Assembly (NCBI GenBank): GCA_937934645.1
Contig: CALGYZ010000054.1
Location: forward strand, 124,001 to 188,000
Length of the DNA stretch: 64,000 nt
Source of the DNA: an uncultured Bacillaceae bacterium
GTDB taxonomy: Bacteria > Bacillota > Bacilli > Bacillales > Caldibacillaceae
Reading direction: 5' to 3'
The notes under the pieces are model-generated. The model had not been told where the DNA came from and made no database searches. It saw only the letters and a program-made list of their open reading frames with translations. This document shows, in pieces, positions 33,470-41,028 of this stretch; the first letter of the stretch is position 1; each line of letters starts with the position of its first letter. Both the position numbers and the translations under genes were made by a program.

Positions 33470-34209
33470 TGCGTATTGATATATTAACATTATTTCCCGG
33501 CATGTTTTCCGGTGTACTCAATGAATCCATATTAAAAAGAGCATCTGAGCGGGGAAAAGTGACCTACAATGTCATCAATATCCGGGACTTTTCCACGGAT
33601 AAACACAGAACCGTCGATGATTATCCTTATGGCGGTGGTGCAGGAATGGTGTTAAAGCCGGAGCCGGTGTTCCGTGCGGTAGATCATGTGAAAGAATTAG
33701 CGGATGATAAGCCAAGGATTATTTTACTTTGTCCGCAAGGGGAACGGTATACACAAAGAAAAGCGGAGCAGCTTGCCAAAGAGAAACATTTGGTGTTCAT
33801 ATGCGGCCATTATGAGGGTTATGATGAACGAATCAGGAGCATTGTTACGGATGAAATTTCCATCGGTGATTATGTACTCACCGGTGGGGAATTGGGGGCA
33901 ATGGTTATTATAGACAGTGTTGTCCGTCTTCTGCCGGGTGTATTGGGAAATGAAGATTCTCCCGTCCATGACTCGTTTTCTACCGGTTTATTGGAACATC
34001 CCCATTATACAAGGCCGAGGGAATATCGGGGGATGAAGGTACCTGATGTTCTCTTGTCCGGTGATCATAAGCGCATCGAGGAATGGCGGAAAAAAGAATC
34101 GTTAAAACGTACATTAAAGCGAAGGCCGGATCTGCTTAAAGATTATCCACTCACTGATGAAGAAAAACAATGGCTGGAAAAGATTAAAAAAGAAGAAAAA
34201 CAACGGTAA
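33469..34209 (+). CDS. trmD: tRNA (guanine-N1-)-methyltransferase TrmD
   Basis: 246 residues. Methylates G37 of tRNAs next to the anticodon, preventing +1 frameshifts. SPOUT knot motifs: MRIDILTLFPGMF at the start, DDYPYGGGAGMVLKPEP (about 50-66), ICGHYEGYDERI (about 110-121), and the C-terminal-domain linker segment DSPVHDSFSTGLLEHPHYTRP. ATG 33469 overlaps the rimM stop by one base (TGATG). A terminator palindrome overlaps its own stop codon. Confidence 0.97.
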   Translation: MRIDILTLFPGMFSGVLNESILKRASERGKVTYNVINIRDFSTDKHRTVDDYPYGGGAGMVLKPEPVFRAVDHVKELADDKPRIILLCPQGERYTQRKAEQLAKEKHLVFICGHYEGYDERIRSIVTDEISIGDYVLTGGELGAMVIIDSVVRLLPGVLGNEDSPVHDSFSTGLLEHPHYTRPREYRGMKVPDVLLSGDHKRIEEWRKKESLKRTLKRRPDLLKDYPLTDEEKQWLEKIKKEEKQR

Positions 34210-34224
34210 TTACCGTTGATTTTT
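34201..34224 (+). terminator. Palindromic terminator overlapping the trmD stop
   Basis: CAACGGTAATTACCGTTG (34201-34218) is a perfect 18-bp palindrome that includes the TAA stop, followed by ATTTTT. Forms a 7-bp stem with an AATT loop. Confidence 0.7.
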
Positions 34225-34245
34225 GCATAATTTCTGTGATATTAT
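34216..34245 (+). promoter_or_regulatory. Candidate promoter for rplS
   Basis: TTGATT (34216-34221) and TATTAT (34240-34245), 18-bp spacer. It overlaps the trmD terminator tail and would produce a leader of about 100 bases. Confidence 0.45.
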
Positions 34246-34251
34246 ATTACT

Positions 34252-34354
34252 TGTGTAGTTTTGGAAATGATTTTCCACTACTACCGTGAAAACGATGTTC
34301 CGCTGAATCATACAAGATGAATTCATGAACATCTGTTGGAAGGAGTTGAGACGA
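34252..34354 (+). promoter_or_regulatory. Structured leader of rplS, probable L19 autoregulatory leader
   Basis: The leader forms hairpin GTAGT-TTT-GGAAA / TTTCC-ACTAC (34255-34281). Further on, GATGTTC (34294-34300) can pair with GAACATC (34327-34333), while AGATG/CATCT offers a competing inner pair. Bacillaceae rplS genes are known to carry an L19 leader RNA; assignment here rests on position and folding by eye. Confidence 0.45.
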
Positions 34355-34699
34355 ATGCAAGAGTTGATTCGTGAAATTACAAAAGAACAACTGCGCACTG
34401 ACATTCCTGCATTCCGTCCCGGTGATACCGTTCGTGTACACGTGAAAGTTACGGAAGGAAACCGTGAACGGATCCAGGTGTTTGAAGGTGTTGTGATTAA
34501 ACGCCGCGGTGGCGGAATCAGTGAAACTTTTACCGTTCGTAAAATTTCTTACGGCGTCGGTGTAGAACGTACATTCCCGGTTCATTCGCCGAAAATTGCA
34601 AAACTTGAAGTTGTACGCCGTGGTAAAGTCAGAAGAGCAAAACTTTACTACCTTCGCAATTTACGGGGTAAAGCTGCGCGTATCAAAGAAATCCGTTAA
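34355..34699 (+). CDS. rplS: 50S ribosomal protein L19
   Basis: 114 residues, the normal length. Sits at the 30S-50S interface. Begins MQELIREITKEQLRTDIPAF; contains RPGDTVRVHVKVTEGNRERIQ, FEGVVIKRRGGGISETFTVRK and YYLRNLRGKAARIKEIR. ATG 34355 follows TTGGAAGGAG; an ATG at 34325 in frame would add 10 residues absent from L19. Own promoter and terminator. Confidence 0.98.
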   Translation: MQELIREITKEQLRTDIPAFRPGDTVRVHVKVTEGNRERIQVFEGVVIKRRGGGISETFTVRKISYGVGVERTFPVHSPKIAKLEVVRRGKVRRAKLYYLRNLRGKAARIKEIR

Positions 34700-34720
34700 T
34701 ATTGATACTTTTGTGTATTC

Positions 34721-34751
34721 AAAAAGAGCTTGTGTAACAAGCTCTTTTTTT
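34721..34751 (+). terminator. Intrinsic terminator after rplS
   Basis: AAAGAGCTTGT / ACAAGCTCTTT perfect stem around GTA, then TTTTT. Confidence 0.92.
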
Positions 34752-34766
34752 ACATGGTAAACAAAC

Positions 34767-34795
34767 GTGACATATTACAGGATTCCCGGTATTAT
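34767..34795 (+). promoter_or_regulatory. Sigma-A-like promoter upstream of lepB
   Basis: GTGACA (34767-34772) and TATTAT (34790-34795) at exactly 17 bp. Predicted start is near 34802, only about 16 bases before the next terminator hairpin. Confidence 0.5.
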
Positions 34796-34817
34796 TTCTA
34801 AAAATATTGCATGAGAG

Positions 34818-34853
34818 ACAGCCGGCTATTTGCCAGTAACCGGCTGTTTTTTG
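34818..34853 (+). terminator. Second terminator-like hairpin before lepB
   Basis: ACAGCCGG (34818-34825) pairs with CCGGCTGT (34840-34847), 14-base loop, then TTTTT. Acts either as a backup rplS terminator or as an attenuator in the lepB leader. Confidence 0.75.
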
Positions 34854-34931
34854 TAAAATATTTCTAAGGAATATACTTATGGTTAATGATATGCACATTT
34901 GTACGATATATATAAGTACTACACAATCTTT

Positions 34932-34950
34932 AAAAAAGCGAGGGCTTTTT
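34932..34950 (+). promoter_or_regulatory. Hairpin holding the lepB ribosome-binding site
   Basis: AAAAAGC (34933-34939) pairs with GCTTTTT (34944-34950) around loop GAGG, which is the only ribosome-site sequence upstream of ATG 34951. The T-run ends at the start codon. Confidence 0.5.
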
Positions 34951-35478
34951 ATGAAAAAAAAGAATGAACTGTGGGAGTGGATCAAAATATTCGTTGTCGC
35001 TGCCGTATTGGCAGTCGGGATCCGGTATTTTTTATTTACCCCGATCATCGTTGACGGACAATCAATGATGCCGACATTAGAAGACCGGGACCGCATGATT
35101 GTTAATAAACTCTCATATGTGTTTGGTGAACCGGAGCGTTTTGATATTGTCGTTTTCCATGCATCGGAAGAAAAAGATTATATTAAAAGAGTAATCGGAT
35201 TACCTGGTGAGCATATCGAGTATAAAAATGATACTTTATATGTAGACGGTGTACCCTATGAAGAACCATATTTAGAAGAGTATAAAAAAGCACTTGTCGG
35301 CGGCACGCTGACCGAACCGTTTTCTGTAACCGTTCCTGAAGGTCATATATTTGTCATGGGGGATAACCGTCGTTACAGCAAGGACAGCCGCCACATCGGA
35401 CCGATCGCTATCGACGAAATTTTAGGAAAAGCAAATGTCATTTATTGGCCGTTGGAAGATTTTCGTTTTTTGCATTAA
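34951..35478 (+). CDS. lepB: Type I signal peptidase
   Basis: 175 residues, Sip-type signal peptidase. One N-terminal membrane segment (about 9-29), then the extracellular catalytic part: nucleophile Ser in VDGQSMMPTL (about 37), general-base Lys in DYIKRVIGLPGEH (about 77), and MGDNRRYSKDSRHIG near the C terminus. Cleaves signal peptides of exported proteins. I use ATG 34951; the longer in-frame start at 34879 would put a non-family segment before the membrane anchor. Its only ribosome site, GAGGG, lies in the loop of a small hairpin directly before the start codon. The rplS-lepB-rbgA order occurs in several Bacillaceae. Confidence 0.95.
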   Translation: MKKKNELWEWIKIFVVAAVLAVGIRYFLFTPIIVDGQSMMPTLEDRDRMIVNKLSYVFGEPERFDIVVFHASEEKDYIKRVIGLPGEHIEYKNDTLYVDGVPYEEPYLEEYKKALVGGTLTEPFSVTVPEGHIFVMGDNRRYSKDSRHIGPIAIDEILGKANVIYWPLEDFRFLH

Positions 35479-35507
35479 TATAATTAATCAAAATTAGGAG
35501 GAAAAAA

Positions 35508-36377
35508 ATGTCAATTCAATGGTTTCCCGGTCATATGGCAAAGGCCAGAAGGGAAATAACAGAAAAGCTAAAACTAATTGATATTGTTTTCGAACTGACG
35601 GATGCCCGGATTCCTTCATCGTCCCGAAATCCGATGATTGATGAGATTATAAAACAGAAACCGCGGATTGTATTGCTGAATAAGGCGGATATGGCCGATG
35701 AGAAGAGCACGGAGGAATGGGTCCGGTATTATGAAAAAAAAGGCACCGCTGCCATTCCGGTTAACTCCCAATCGGGGGAAGGCTTTACTCTTATTTTACC
35801 AAAGGCGAAAGAATTATTAAGTGAAAAATTTAATAAGATGCGGGCCAGAGGGATCCGGCCGCGTGCGATCCGGGCTATGGTAGTGGGAATTCCGAATTCG
35901 GGAAAGTCAACCTTTATTAACCGGCTGGCAAAGAAAAATGTTGCTAAAACAGGAAATATTCCCGGTGTTACAAAAGCCCAGCAATGGATCAAGATCGGTA
36001 AAGAAATGGAATTGCTTGATACTCCGGGAATTCTGTGGCCAAAATTTGAAGACAAGACAGTCGGACTGAATTTAGCATTGACCGGTGCAATTAAAGATAC
36101 GATTTTAGATTTGCAGGAAATTGCGGTATACGCCCTTCGGATTTTAATTGCAGAGTATCCGGACCGTTTGAAAAAACGTTACGGTCTTGAAGAAATACCA
36201 GAAGATATTGTTGGAATTTTTGATGAAATCGGCAGAAAAAGAGGGTGTATCGTGTCCGGCGGCAATATCGATTATGATCAGACGGCAGAAGTGATCATCC
36301 GGGACATCCGTTCATTGAAACTGGGACGGATTACCTTTGAACATCCGCCGCTTTCTGAAGAGGAGATTAATCAATGA
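35508..36377 (+). CDS. rbgA: Ribosome biogenesis GTPase RbgA (YlqF)
   Basis: 289 residues. Circularly permuted GTPase required for late 50S assembly and uL16 incorporation. N terminus IQWFPGHMAKARREI is the YlqF hallmark. Order of G motifs: LLNKADM (G4, about 62), GIPNSGKSTFINRL (G1, about 127), DTPGILWP (G3, about 172). C-terminal RNA-binding tail from about 210. ATG behind TTAGGAGGAAAAA. Its TGA overlaps the rnhB ATG (ATGA). Confidence 0.97.
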   Translation: MSIQWFPGHMAKARREITEKLKLIDIVFELTDARIPSSSRNPMIDEIIKQKPRIVLLNKADMADEKSTEEWVRYYEKKGTAAIPVNSQSGEGFTLILPKAKELLSEKFNKMRARGIRPRAIRAMVVGIPNSGKSTFINRLAKKNVAKTGNIPGVTKAQQWIKIGKEMELLDTPGILWPKFEDKTVGLNLALTGAIKDTILDLQEIAVYALRILIAEYPDRLKKRYGLEEIPEDIVGIFDEIGRKRGCIVSGGNIDYDQTAEVIIRDIRSLKLGRITFEHPPLSEEEINQ

Positions 36378-37162
36378 AGTATACGATCAAAGAGCTTGAA
36401 AAAATTTTACCTTCCATTACCGATGAAAATGATCCGTTGATCCAACTTTGTTTACAAGACCATCGGAAAGGTGTACAAGCGTTAATCAAAAAATGGCAAA
36501 GAGAACGAGAGCGGAAAATAGCCGAACAAAAACGGTTGGAGCAAATGACGGTTTATGAACAAAATGCACGAAAACAAGGTTTTTCCGTTATTGCTGGTGT
36601 TGATGAGGCGGGAAGGGGGCCGTTGGCAGGACCGGTTGTGGCGGCCGCTGTTATTATGCCGGAAGACACTTTAATTACTGAAGTGAACGACTCAAAAAAA
36701 TTAACGCAAAAAAAACGCGAAGAATTGTACAGTATGATTACCGAACGGGCAATAACTTACGGTATCGGAATAGTCGGGACAGATGAAATCGACCGGTTGA
36801 ATATATACGAAGCAACGAAAAAAGCGATGAACATAGCCGTAAACGGGCTCTCACACGTACCGGACTATCTTTTAATTGATGCGGTGGAATTACATACTCC
36901 GTTTGCAGGTGAAGTTTTAGTTAAAGGAGATGCCAAATCTTACTCCATTGCATGTGCGTCAATTATCGCCAAAGTATATCGCGACCGTTTAATGACCGAG
37001 TACGGAAAGCGTTATCCCGAATATGGTTTCGAAAAAAATATGGGTTACGGAACAAAAGAACATATCCTGGCAATAAAAAAATATGGAGTAACGCCGATTC
37101 ATCGTAAAAGCTTTTCTCCGGTAAAAGAAATTTTAGATAGATATGCAAATATCACCGAGTGA
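36374..37162 (+). CDS. rnhB: Ribonuclease HII
   Basis: 262 residues. Removes ribonucleotides misincorporated into DNA and RNA from RNA-DNA hybrids. An N-terminal substrate-binding extension (about 1-65) precedes the catalytic core with GVDEAGRGPLAGPVVAAAV (about 75-93; acidic pair Asp-Glu), NDSKKL, a third acidic residue in LLIDAVEL (about 166) and SIIAKVYRDR. ATGA overlap with rbgA. Followed after 14 bases by ylqG. Confidence 0.97.
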   Translation: MKYTIKELEKILPSITDENDPLIQLCLQDHRKGVQALIKKWQRERERKIAEQKRLEQMTVYEQNARKQGFSVIAGVDEAGRGPLAGPVVAAAVIMPEDTLITEVNDSKKLTQKKREELYSMITERAITYGIGIVGTDEIDRLNIYEATKKAMNIAVNGLSHVPDYLLIDAVELHTPFAGEVLVKGDAKSYSIACASIIAKVYRDRLMTEYGKRYPEYGFEKNMGYGTKEHILAIKKYGVTPIHRKSFSPVKEILDRYANITE

Positions 37163-37176
37163 AGGTGGAATTATTT

Positions 37177-38421
37177 ATGAATTTGAATCCGCTGCAAATT
37201 TTAAACGGTAACGGAATCACGCAGACATTTCGACAAAAAAACATTTTACGTCCGTGCAAGATTGTAAACGGGAAAATACTTTTTATTGATGGCGGTAAAC
37301 AGGCGATCGTTCAAATCGGTAACCAAAAATATCCGGTCCGCGTTGAAGCCCCAGTGGAGATTAACAAGGAATATTGGTTTGAAGTATTCAAAAAGAACAA
37401 TCAAACACAGTTGAAATTAATGGAGAAACTGACGGATTCCGACGCTTTATTTGTCCATTTCGGAATTCCCCCGGGTAAGAAAGGCAACCGGTTTTTTCAT
37501 TTTTGGAAATCGTCCGGACTGCCTTTTGAAAGGCAAATCCTGATGAAAAGCTTTCAATGGTACAAGGAAACCGGCGATTTAAAAGGGACTGTAGAGACTG
37601 TAAAGTACATGATCCGAAACGGACTGCCGTTTAGCGTGGATGTGTTTCGTAGTTTATTTTCTTTAAGACGGGACACATCCATTTCGTCTTTATTCCAAAA
37701 AATTTTCCATGAATTGTTAAATCATCGTTCCATCAAAAACCTTTCCGTTGATCATCCGTTCCGTCTGCTCCTCAATCAGCTGCAAAATATGTCTGCGACA
37801 GACTGGACAGACGGCAAAAGAGTTTTTATAAAGCTGCGGCAGCTACTTTATTTATTGGGATATAATCGTGAAAAAGATATAAAGCACGATCTGAAACAGA
37901 AGCTAACCTTAAAAGCGCTGATTATGCAATTATTGCAAAACGAAAAAGCCGGTACGGAATTTTTCTCTGCAGGTCAGCAATTCATCTATAAACTGACTGG
38001 CTTGCAAATATTAAATTTGGAAAAAAATGATCTTTTACAGCTGACATTTACGCTTCCCGTCCCCTTACCGGATGACATCGGGGAATTAACATTACGGTTA
38101 CGGGGCAAAAAAAGGGAAGACGGTTTGATTGATGCTGACTTCTGTCATATTTTTCTCGATTTAGATATGCCAAACTTAGGAAAAACGGAAATCCAAATGT
38201 TTGTACAAAACAGAATTATTAATTTGCATATTGTCAATGAAAAGAAAAACTTGGAACAGATCGCAGGTCCGTATATCAATGCTTTACAGAGTAATTTGCT
38301 ACATGCGGGCTATAAATTAAGTTCTGTTAAATTCGGTATGCACAGGAAAAAAGACAATCATGATCACAGTTTTTCCGTACCTTCGTTCCATAAAACGGGA
38401 AGAATGGATGTGAAAATATGA
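37177..38421 (+). CDS. ylqG: YlqG-like protein with FliK-type C-terminal domain
   Basis: 414 residues, function unknown. Recognised by synteny with B. subtilis ylqG (rnhB-ylqG-ylqH-sucC). The N-terminal 75 residues look like a small beta barrel (FIDGGKQAIVQIGNQKYPV). The middle (about 80-280) is helical. The C-terminal stretch (about 325-400) reads LDLDMPNLGKTEIQMFV, then IINLHIVN, then NLLHAGYKLSSVKFG, the pattern of the FliK hook-length-control C-terminal domain (L-x-P-x-x-LG-x-v-x-v followed by a helix and L-SSV). I start at ATG 37177 behind GAAGGTGGA. ATGA overlap with ylqH indicates coupling. FliK-like assignment is inference by eye. Confidence 0.8.
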   Translation: MNLNPLQILNGNGITQTFRQKNILRPCKIVNGKILFIDGGKQAIVQIGNQKYPVRVEAPVEINKEYWFEVFKKNNQTQLKLMEKLTDSDALFVHFGIPPGKKGNRFFHFWKSSGLPFERQILMKSFQWYKETGDLKGTVETVKYMIRNGLPFSVDVFRSLFSLRRDTSISSLFQKIFHELLNHRSIKNLSVDHPFRLLLNQLQNMSATDWTDGKRVFIKLRQLLYLLGYNREKDIKHDLKQKLTLKALIMQLLQNEKAGTEFFSAGQQFIYKLTGLQILNLEKNDLLQLTFTLPVPLPDDIGELTLRLRGKKREDGLIDADFCHIFLDLDMPNLGKTEIQMFVQNRIINLHIVNEKKNLEQIAGPYINALQSNLLHAGYKLSSVKFGMHRKKDNHDHSFSVPSFHKTGRMDVKI

Positions 38422-38690
38422 GTGAAAATAAAAGGAAAAAGGCCGTAGCACTAAAATACGAGGAAAAAACTCACAGTGCTCCTGTTATAAAGGCAAAAGG
38501 GCAGGGGTATATTGCGGAAAAAATATTACAGGAGGCAAAATCTCGGGATATACCGGTTTACGAAGACCCTTCCCTTGCGGAATTACTCGGGGAGTTGGAT
38601 GTAAATGAAACAATACCGGAAGATCTGTTTCAAGCGGTAGCTGAAGTTTTTGCATTTATTTATCGATTGGAAAAAATTGAAAGGAATTAG
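38418..38690 (+). CDS. ylqH: YlqH, FlhB C-terminal-domain-like protein
   Basis: 90 residues, no membrane segment. Matches the cytoplasmic C-terminal domain of the flagellar export switch FlhB: AVALKYEEK, then VIKAKGQGYIAEKILQEAKSRDIPVYEDPSLAELL and IPEDLFQAVAEVFAFIYRL. It begins just where the FlhB fragment made by self-cleavage at NPTH would begin; the NPTH itself is replaced by KRKK. Known as FhlX/YlqH-type proteins in some bacteria. Function unknown. ATG overlaps the ylqG TGA by four bases. Confidence 0.88.
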   Translation: MSENKRKKAVALKYEEKTHSAPVIKAKGQGYIAEKILQEAKSRDIPVYEDPSLAELLGELDVNETIPEDLFQAVAEVFAFIYRLEKIERN

Positions 38691-38782
38691 TAATCTTTTA
38701 ATATATAATCTTGTGAAATATCAATATATTCTTAGTTACTAAGAAAAAAATGAACATAGAGGATGAAAAAACTGCATAAAAC

Positions 38783-38812
38783 TAGACAAAATTTTCAGTA
38801 TTGTATTAAAAT
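38783..38812 (+). promoter_or_regulatory. Candidate sigma-A promoter for sucCD
   Basis: TAGACA (38783-38788) with TTAAAA/TAAAAT (38806-38812) at 17-18 bp in the 165-bp gap after ylqH. Confidence 0.5.
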
Positions 38813-38855
38813 GGTGATGCGGCTTAATTAATTTCTTAAATCAGGAGGATGGGGA

Positions 38856-40031
38856 ATGAATATTCATGAGTATCAAGGGAAAGAAATTTTAAAACAATAC
38901 GGTGTCGCTGTTCCAAATGGAAAAGTCGCTTTTACTGTTGAAGAAGCGGTAGAAGCAGCAAAACAGCTGGATAGCGACGTATATGTGGTGAAAGCCCAAA
39001 TACATGCCGGTGGACGGGGAAAAGCCGGAGGGGTGAAAATCGCCAAAAGTTTGGATGAAGTCCGAACATATGCCTCTGAATTATTGGGGAAAGTTCTTGT
39101 TACCCATCAAACCGGACCTGAAGGAAAGGAAGTTAAGCGTCTTCTAATCGAAGAAGGCTGCGACATTCAAAAAGAATATTATGTCGGCTTTATTGTGGAC
39201 CGGGTCACATCAAGGGTGACATTGATGGCTTCCAGTGAAGGTGGAACGGAAATTGAAGAAGTCGCTGCAAAAACGCCGGATAAGATTTTTAAAGAAACGA
39301 TTGATCCGCTCATCGGTCTGGCTCCGTACCAGGCAAGAAGAATTGCGTATAATATCGGCATACCTGATCATTTAATCAATGAAGCGGTAAAATTTTTACT
39401 CGGATTGTATAACGTATTCGTTGAGAAAGACTGCTCAATTGCAGAAATTAACCCTCTTGTTGTCACAGGAGACGGAAAAGTAATGGCATTGGATGCGAAG
39501 CTGAATTTCGACGATAATGCACTGTACCGTCATCCTGAAATATTGGAATTAAGAGATTTGGATGAAGAGGATCCAAAAGAAATTGAAGCATCAAAACATG
39601 ATTTAAGCTACATTTCACTGAACGGTAATATCGGATGTATGGTAAATGGCGCAGGATTAGCCATGGCTACGATGGATATTATCAAATATCACGGCGGCGA
39701 ACCGGCCAACTTCCTTGATGTCGGTGGCGGTGCCTCAAAAGAAAAAGTAACGGAAGCATTTAAAATTATTTTATCCGACCCGAATGTTAAAGGGATTTTC
39801 GTTAATATATTCGGCGGTATTATGAAATGTGATGTCATTGCCGAAGGAATTGTTGCAGCGGCTAAAGAAACCAGCTTGTCGGTTCCTCTGGTCGTCCGCC
39901 TGGAAGGCACCAATGTTCATTTGGGCAAAAAGATTTTAGAAGAATCAGGTTTACAGATTGTTCCGGCTGATTCAATGGCAGACGGGGCACAGAAAATCGT
40001 CAATTTAGTCAATCAATCTGTTTTAAAGTAA
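38856..40031 (+). CDS. sucC: Succinyl-CoA synthetase beta subunit (ADP-forming)
   Basis: 391 residues. With SucD converts succinyl-CoA plus ADP and Pi to succinate and ATP in the citric-acid cycle. ATP-grasp domain at the N terminus (MNIHEYQGKEILKQYGV, then VKAQIHAGGRGKAGGVK) and the C-terminal ligase domain with GGASKEKVTEAF and NIFGGIMKCDVIAEGI. ATG behind CAGGAGGATGGGG. 34 bases upstream of sucD. Confidence 0.98.
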   Translation: MNIHEYQGKEILKQYGVAVPNGKVAFTVEEAVEAAKQLDSDVYVVKAQIHAGGRGKAGGVKIAKSLDEVRTYASELLGKVLVTHQTGPEGKEVKRLLIEEGCDIQKEYYVGFIVDRVTSRVTLMASSEGGTEIEEVAAKTPDKIFKETIDPLIGLAPYQARRIAYNIGIPDHLINEAVKFLLGLYNVFVEKDCSIAEINPLVVTGDGKVMALDAKLNFDDNALYRHPEILELRDLDEEDPKEIEASKHDLSYISLNGNIGCMVNGAGLAMATMDIIKYHGGEPANFLDVGGGASKEKVTEAFKIILSDPNVKGIFVNIFGGIMKCDVIAEGIVAAAKETSLSVPLVVRLEGTNVHLGKKILEESGLQIVPADSMADGAQKIVNLVNQSVLK

Positions 40032-40065
40032 TGTATTGAGAACAGAGCGAAGGTGGGGGAAATCA

Positions 40066-40968
40066 ATGGCTATTTACGTAAATAAAGATACGAAAGTAAT
40101 TGTGCAAGGTATAACCGGGAATGCGGCTTCATTCCATACGAAACAAATGTTGGAATACGGGACAAAAATAGTTGGCGGCACTTCACCGGGCAAAGGCGGC
40201 ACTCAAGTTGAGGGAGTTCCTGTTTTTAATACCGTTCAGGAAGCAGTGGAGAAAACGGGTGCTACCGTCTCAATTATTTATGTACCCGCTCCCTTTGCGG
40301 CAGATGCAATCATGGAAGCGGTGGATGCCGAACTGGATTTAGTCATTTGCATTACCGAGCATATTCCGGTGTTGGATATGGTTAAAGTAAAGCGATATAT
40401 GGAAGGCAAAAAGACACGGTTAATCGGGCCCAACTGTCCGGGTGTCATCACGCCTGAGGAGTGCAAAATCGGGATCATGCCGGGATATATACATAAAAAA
40501 GGTCATGTCGGCATTGTTTCACGGTCGGGTACATTGACGTATGAAGCCGTTCACCAGCTAACTAACGCGGGAATCGGCCAGTCAACGGCTGTGGGAATCG
40601 GCGGAGATCCTGTAAACGGAACGAACTTTATTGATGTCTTAAAAGCATTTAATGAAGATCCGGATACTCATGCTGTAATTATGATTGGTGAAATCGGAGG
40701 TACAGCAGAAGAAGAAGCTGCCCGATGGATTAAAGACAATATGACAAAACCAGTTGTTGGCTTTATCGGGGGGCGGACTGCTCCTCCAGGAAAGCGGATG
40801 GGTCATGCCGGTGCAATTATTTCCGGTGGGCAGGGAACTGCAGAAGAGAAGATCCGTGTCATGAAAGAATGCGGAATAGAAGTAGCTGAAACACCTGCTG
40901 TAATCGGAGAAACGTTGATTAAAGTGTTGAAGGAAACAAATCTTTACGAAAAATGTAAAACTCATTAA
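40066..40968 (+). CDS. sucD: Succinyl-CoA synthetase alpha subunit
   Basis: 300 residues. CoA-binding Rossmann domain (about 1-130, with VQGITGNAASFHT and PGKGGTQVEG) and ligase domain carrying the phosphohistidine in GHAGAIISGGQGTAEEK (His about 247). I start at ATG 40066 (MAIYVNKDTK) behind AGGTGGGGGAA; the longer in-frame frame from 40036 adds residues foreign to the family. Followed by a terminator. Confidence 0.98.
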   Translation: MAIYVNKDTKVIVQGITGNAASFHTKQMLEYGTKIVGGTSPGKGGTQVEGVPVFNTVQEAVEKTGATVSIIYVPAPFAADAIMEAVDAELDLVICITEHIPVLDMVKVKRYMEGKKTRLIGPNCPGVITPEECKIGIMPGYIHKKGHVGIVSRSGTLTYEAVHQLTNAGIGQSTAVGIGGDPVNGTNFIDVLKAFNEDPDTHAVIMIGEIGGTAEEEAARWIKDNMTKPVVGFIGGRTAPPGKRMGHAGAIISGGQGTAEEKIRVMKECGIEVAETPAVIGETLIKVLKETNLYEKCKTH

Positions 40969-40974
40969 TACCAA

Positions 40975-41013
40975 AGACCAGACATCCCGGGCAGGGGATG
41001 CCTGGTCTGTTTT
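40975..41013 (+). terminator. Intrinsic terminator after sucD
   Basis: AGACCAGACATCCC / GGGATGCCTGGTCT stem (one A-C mismatch) with a short loop and GTTTTAT tail. Confidence 0.85.
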
Positions 41014-41028
41014 ATAGGGAGGAACCGG

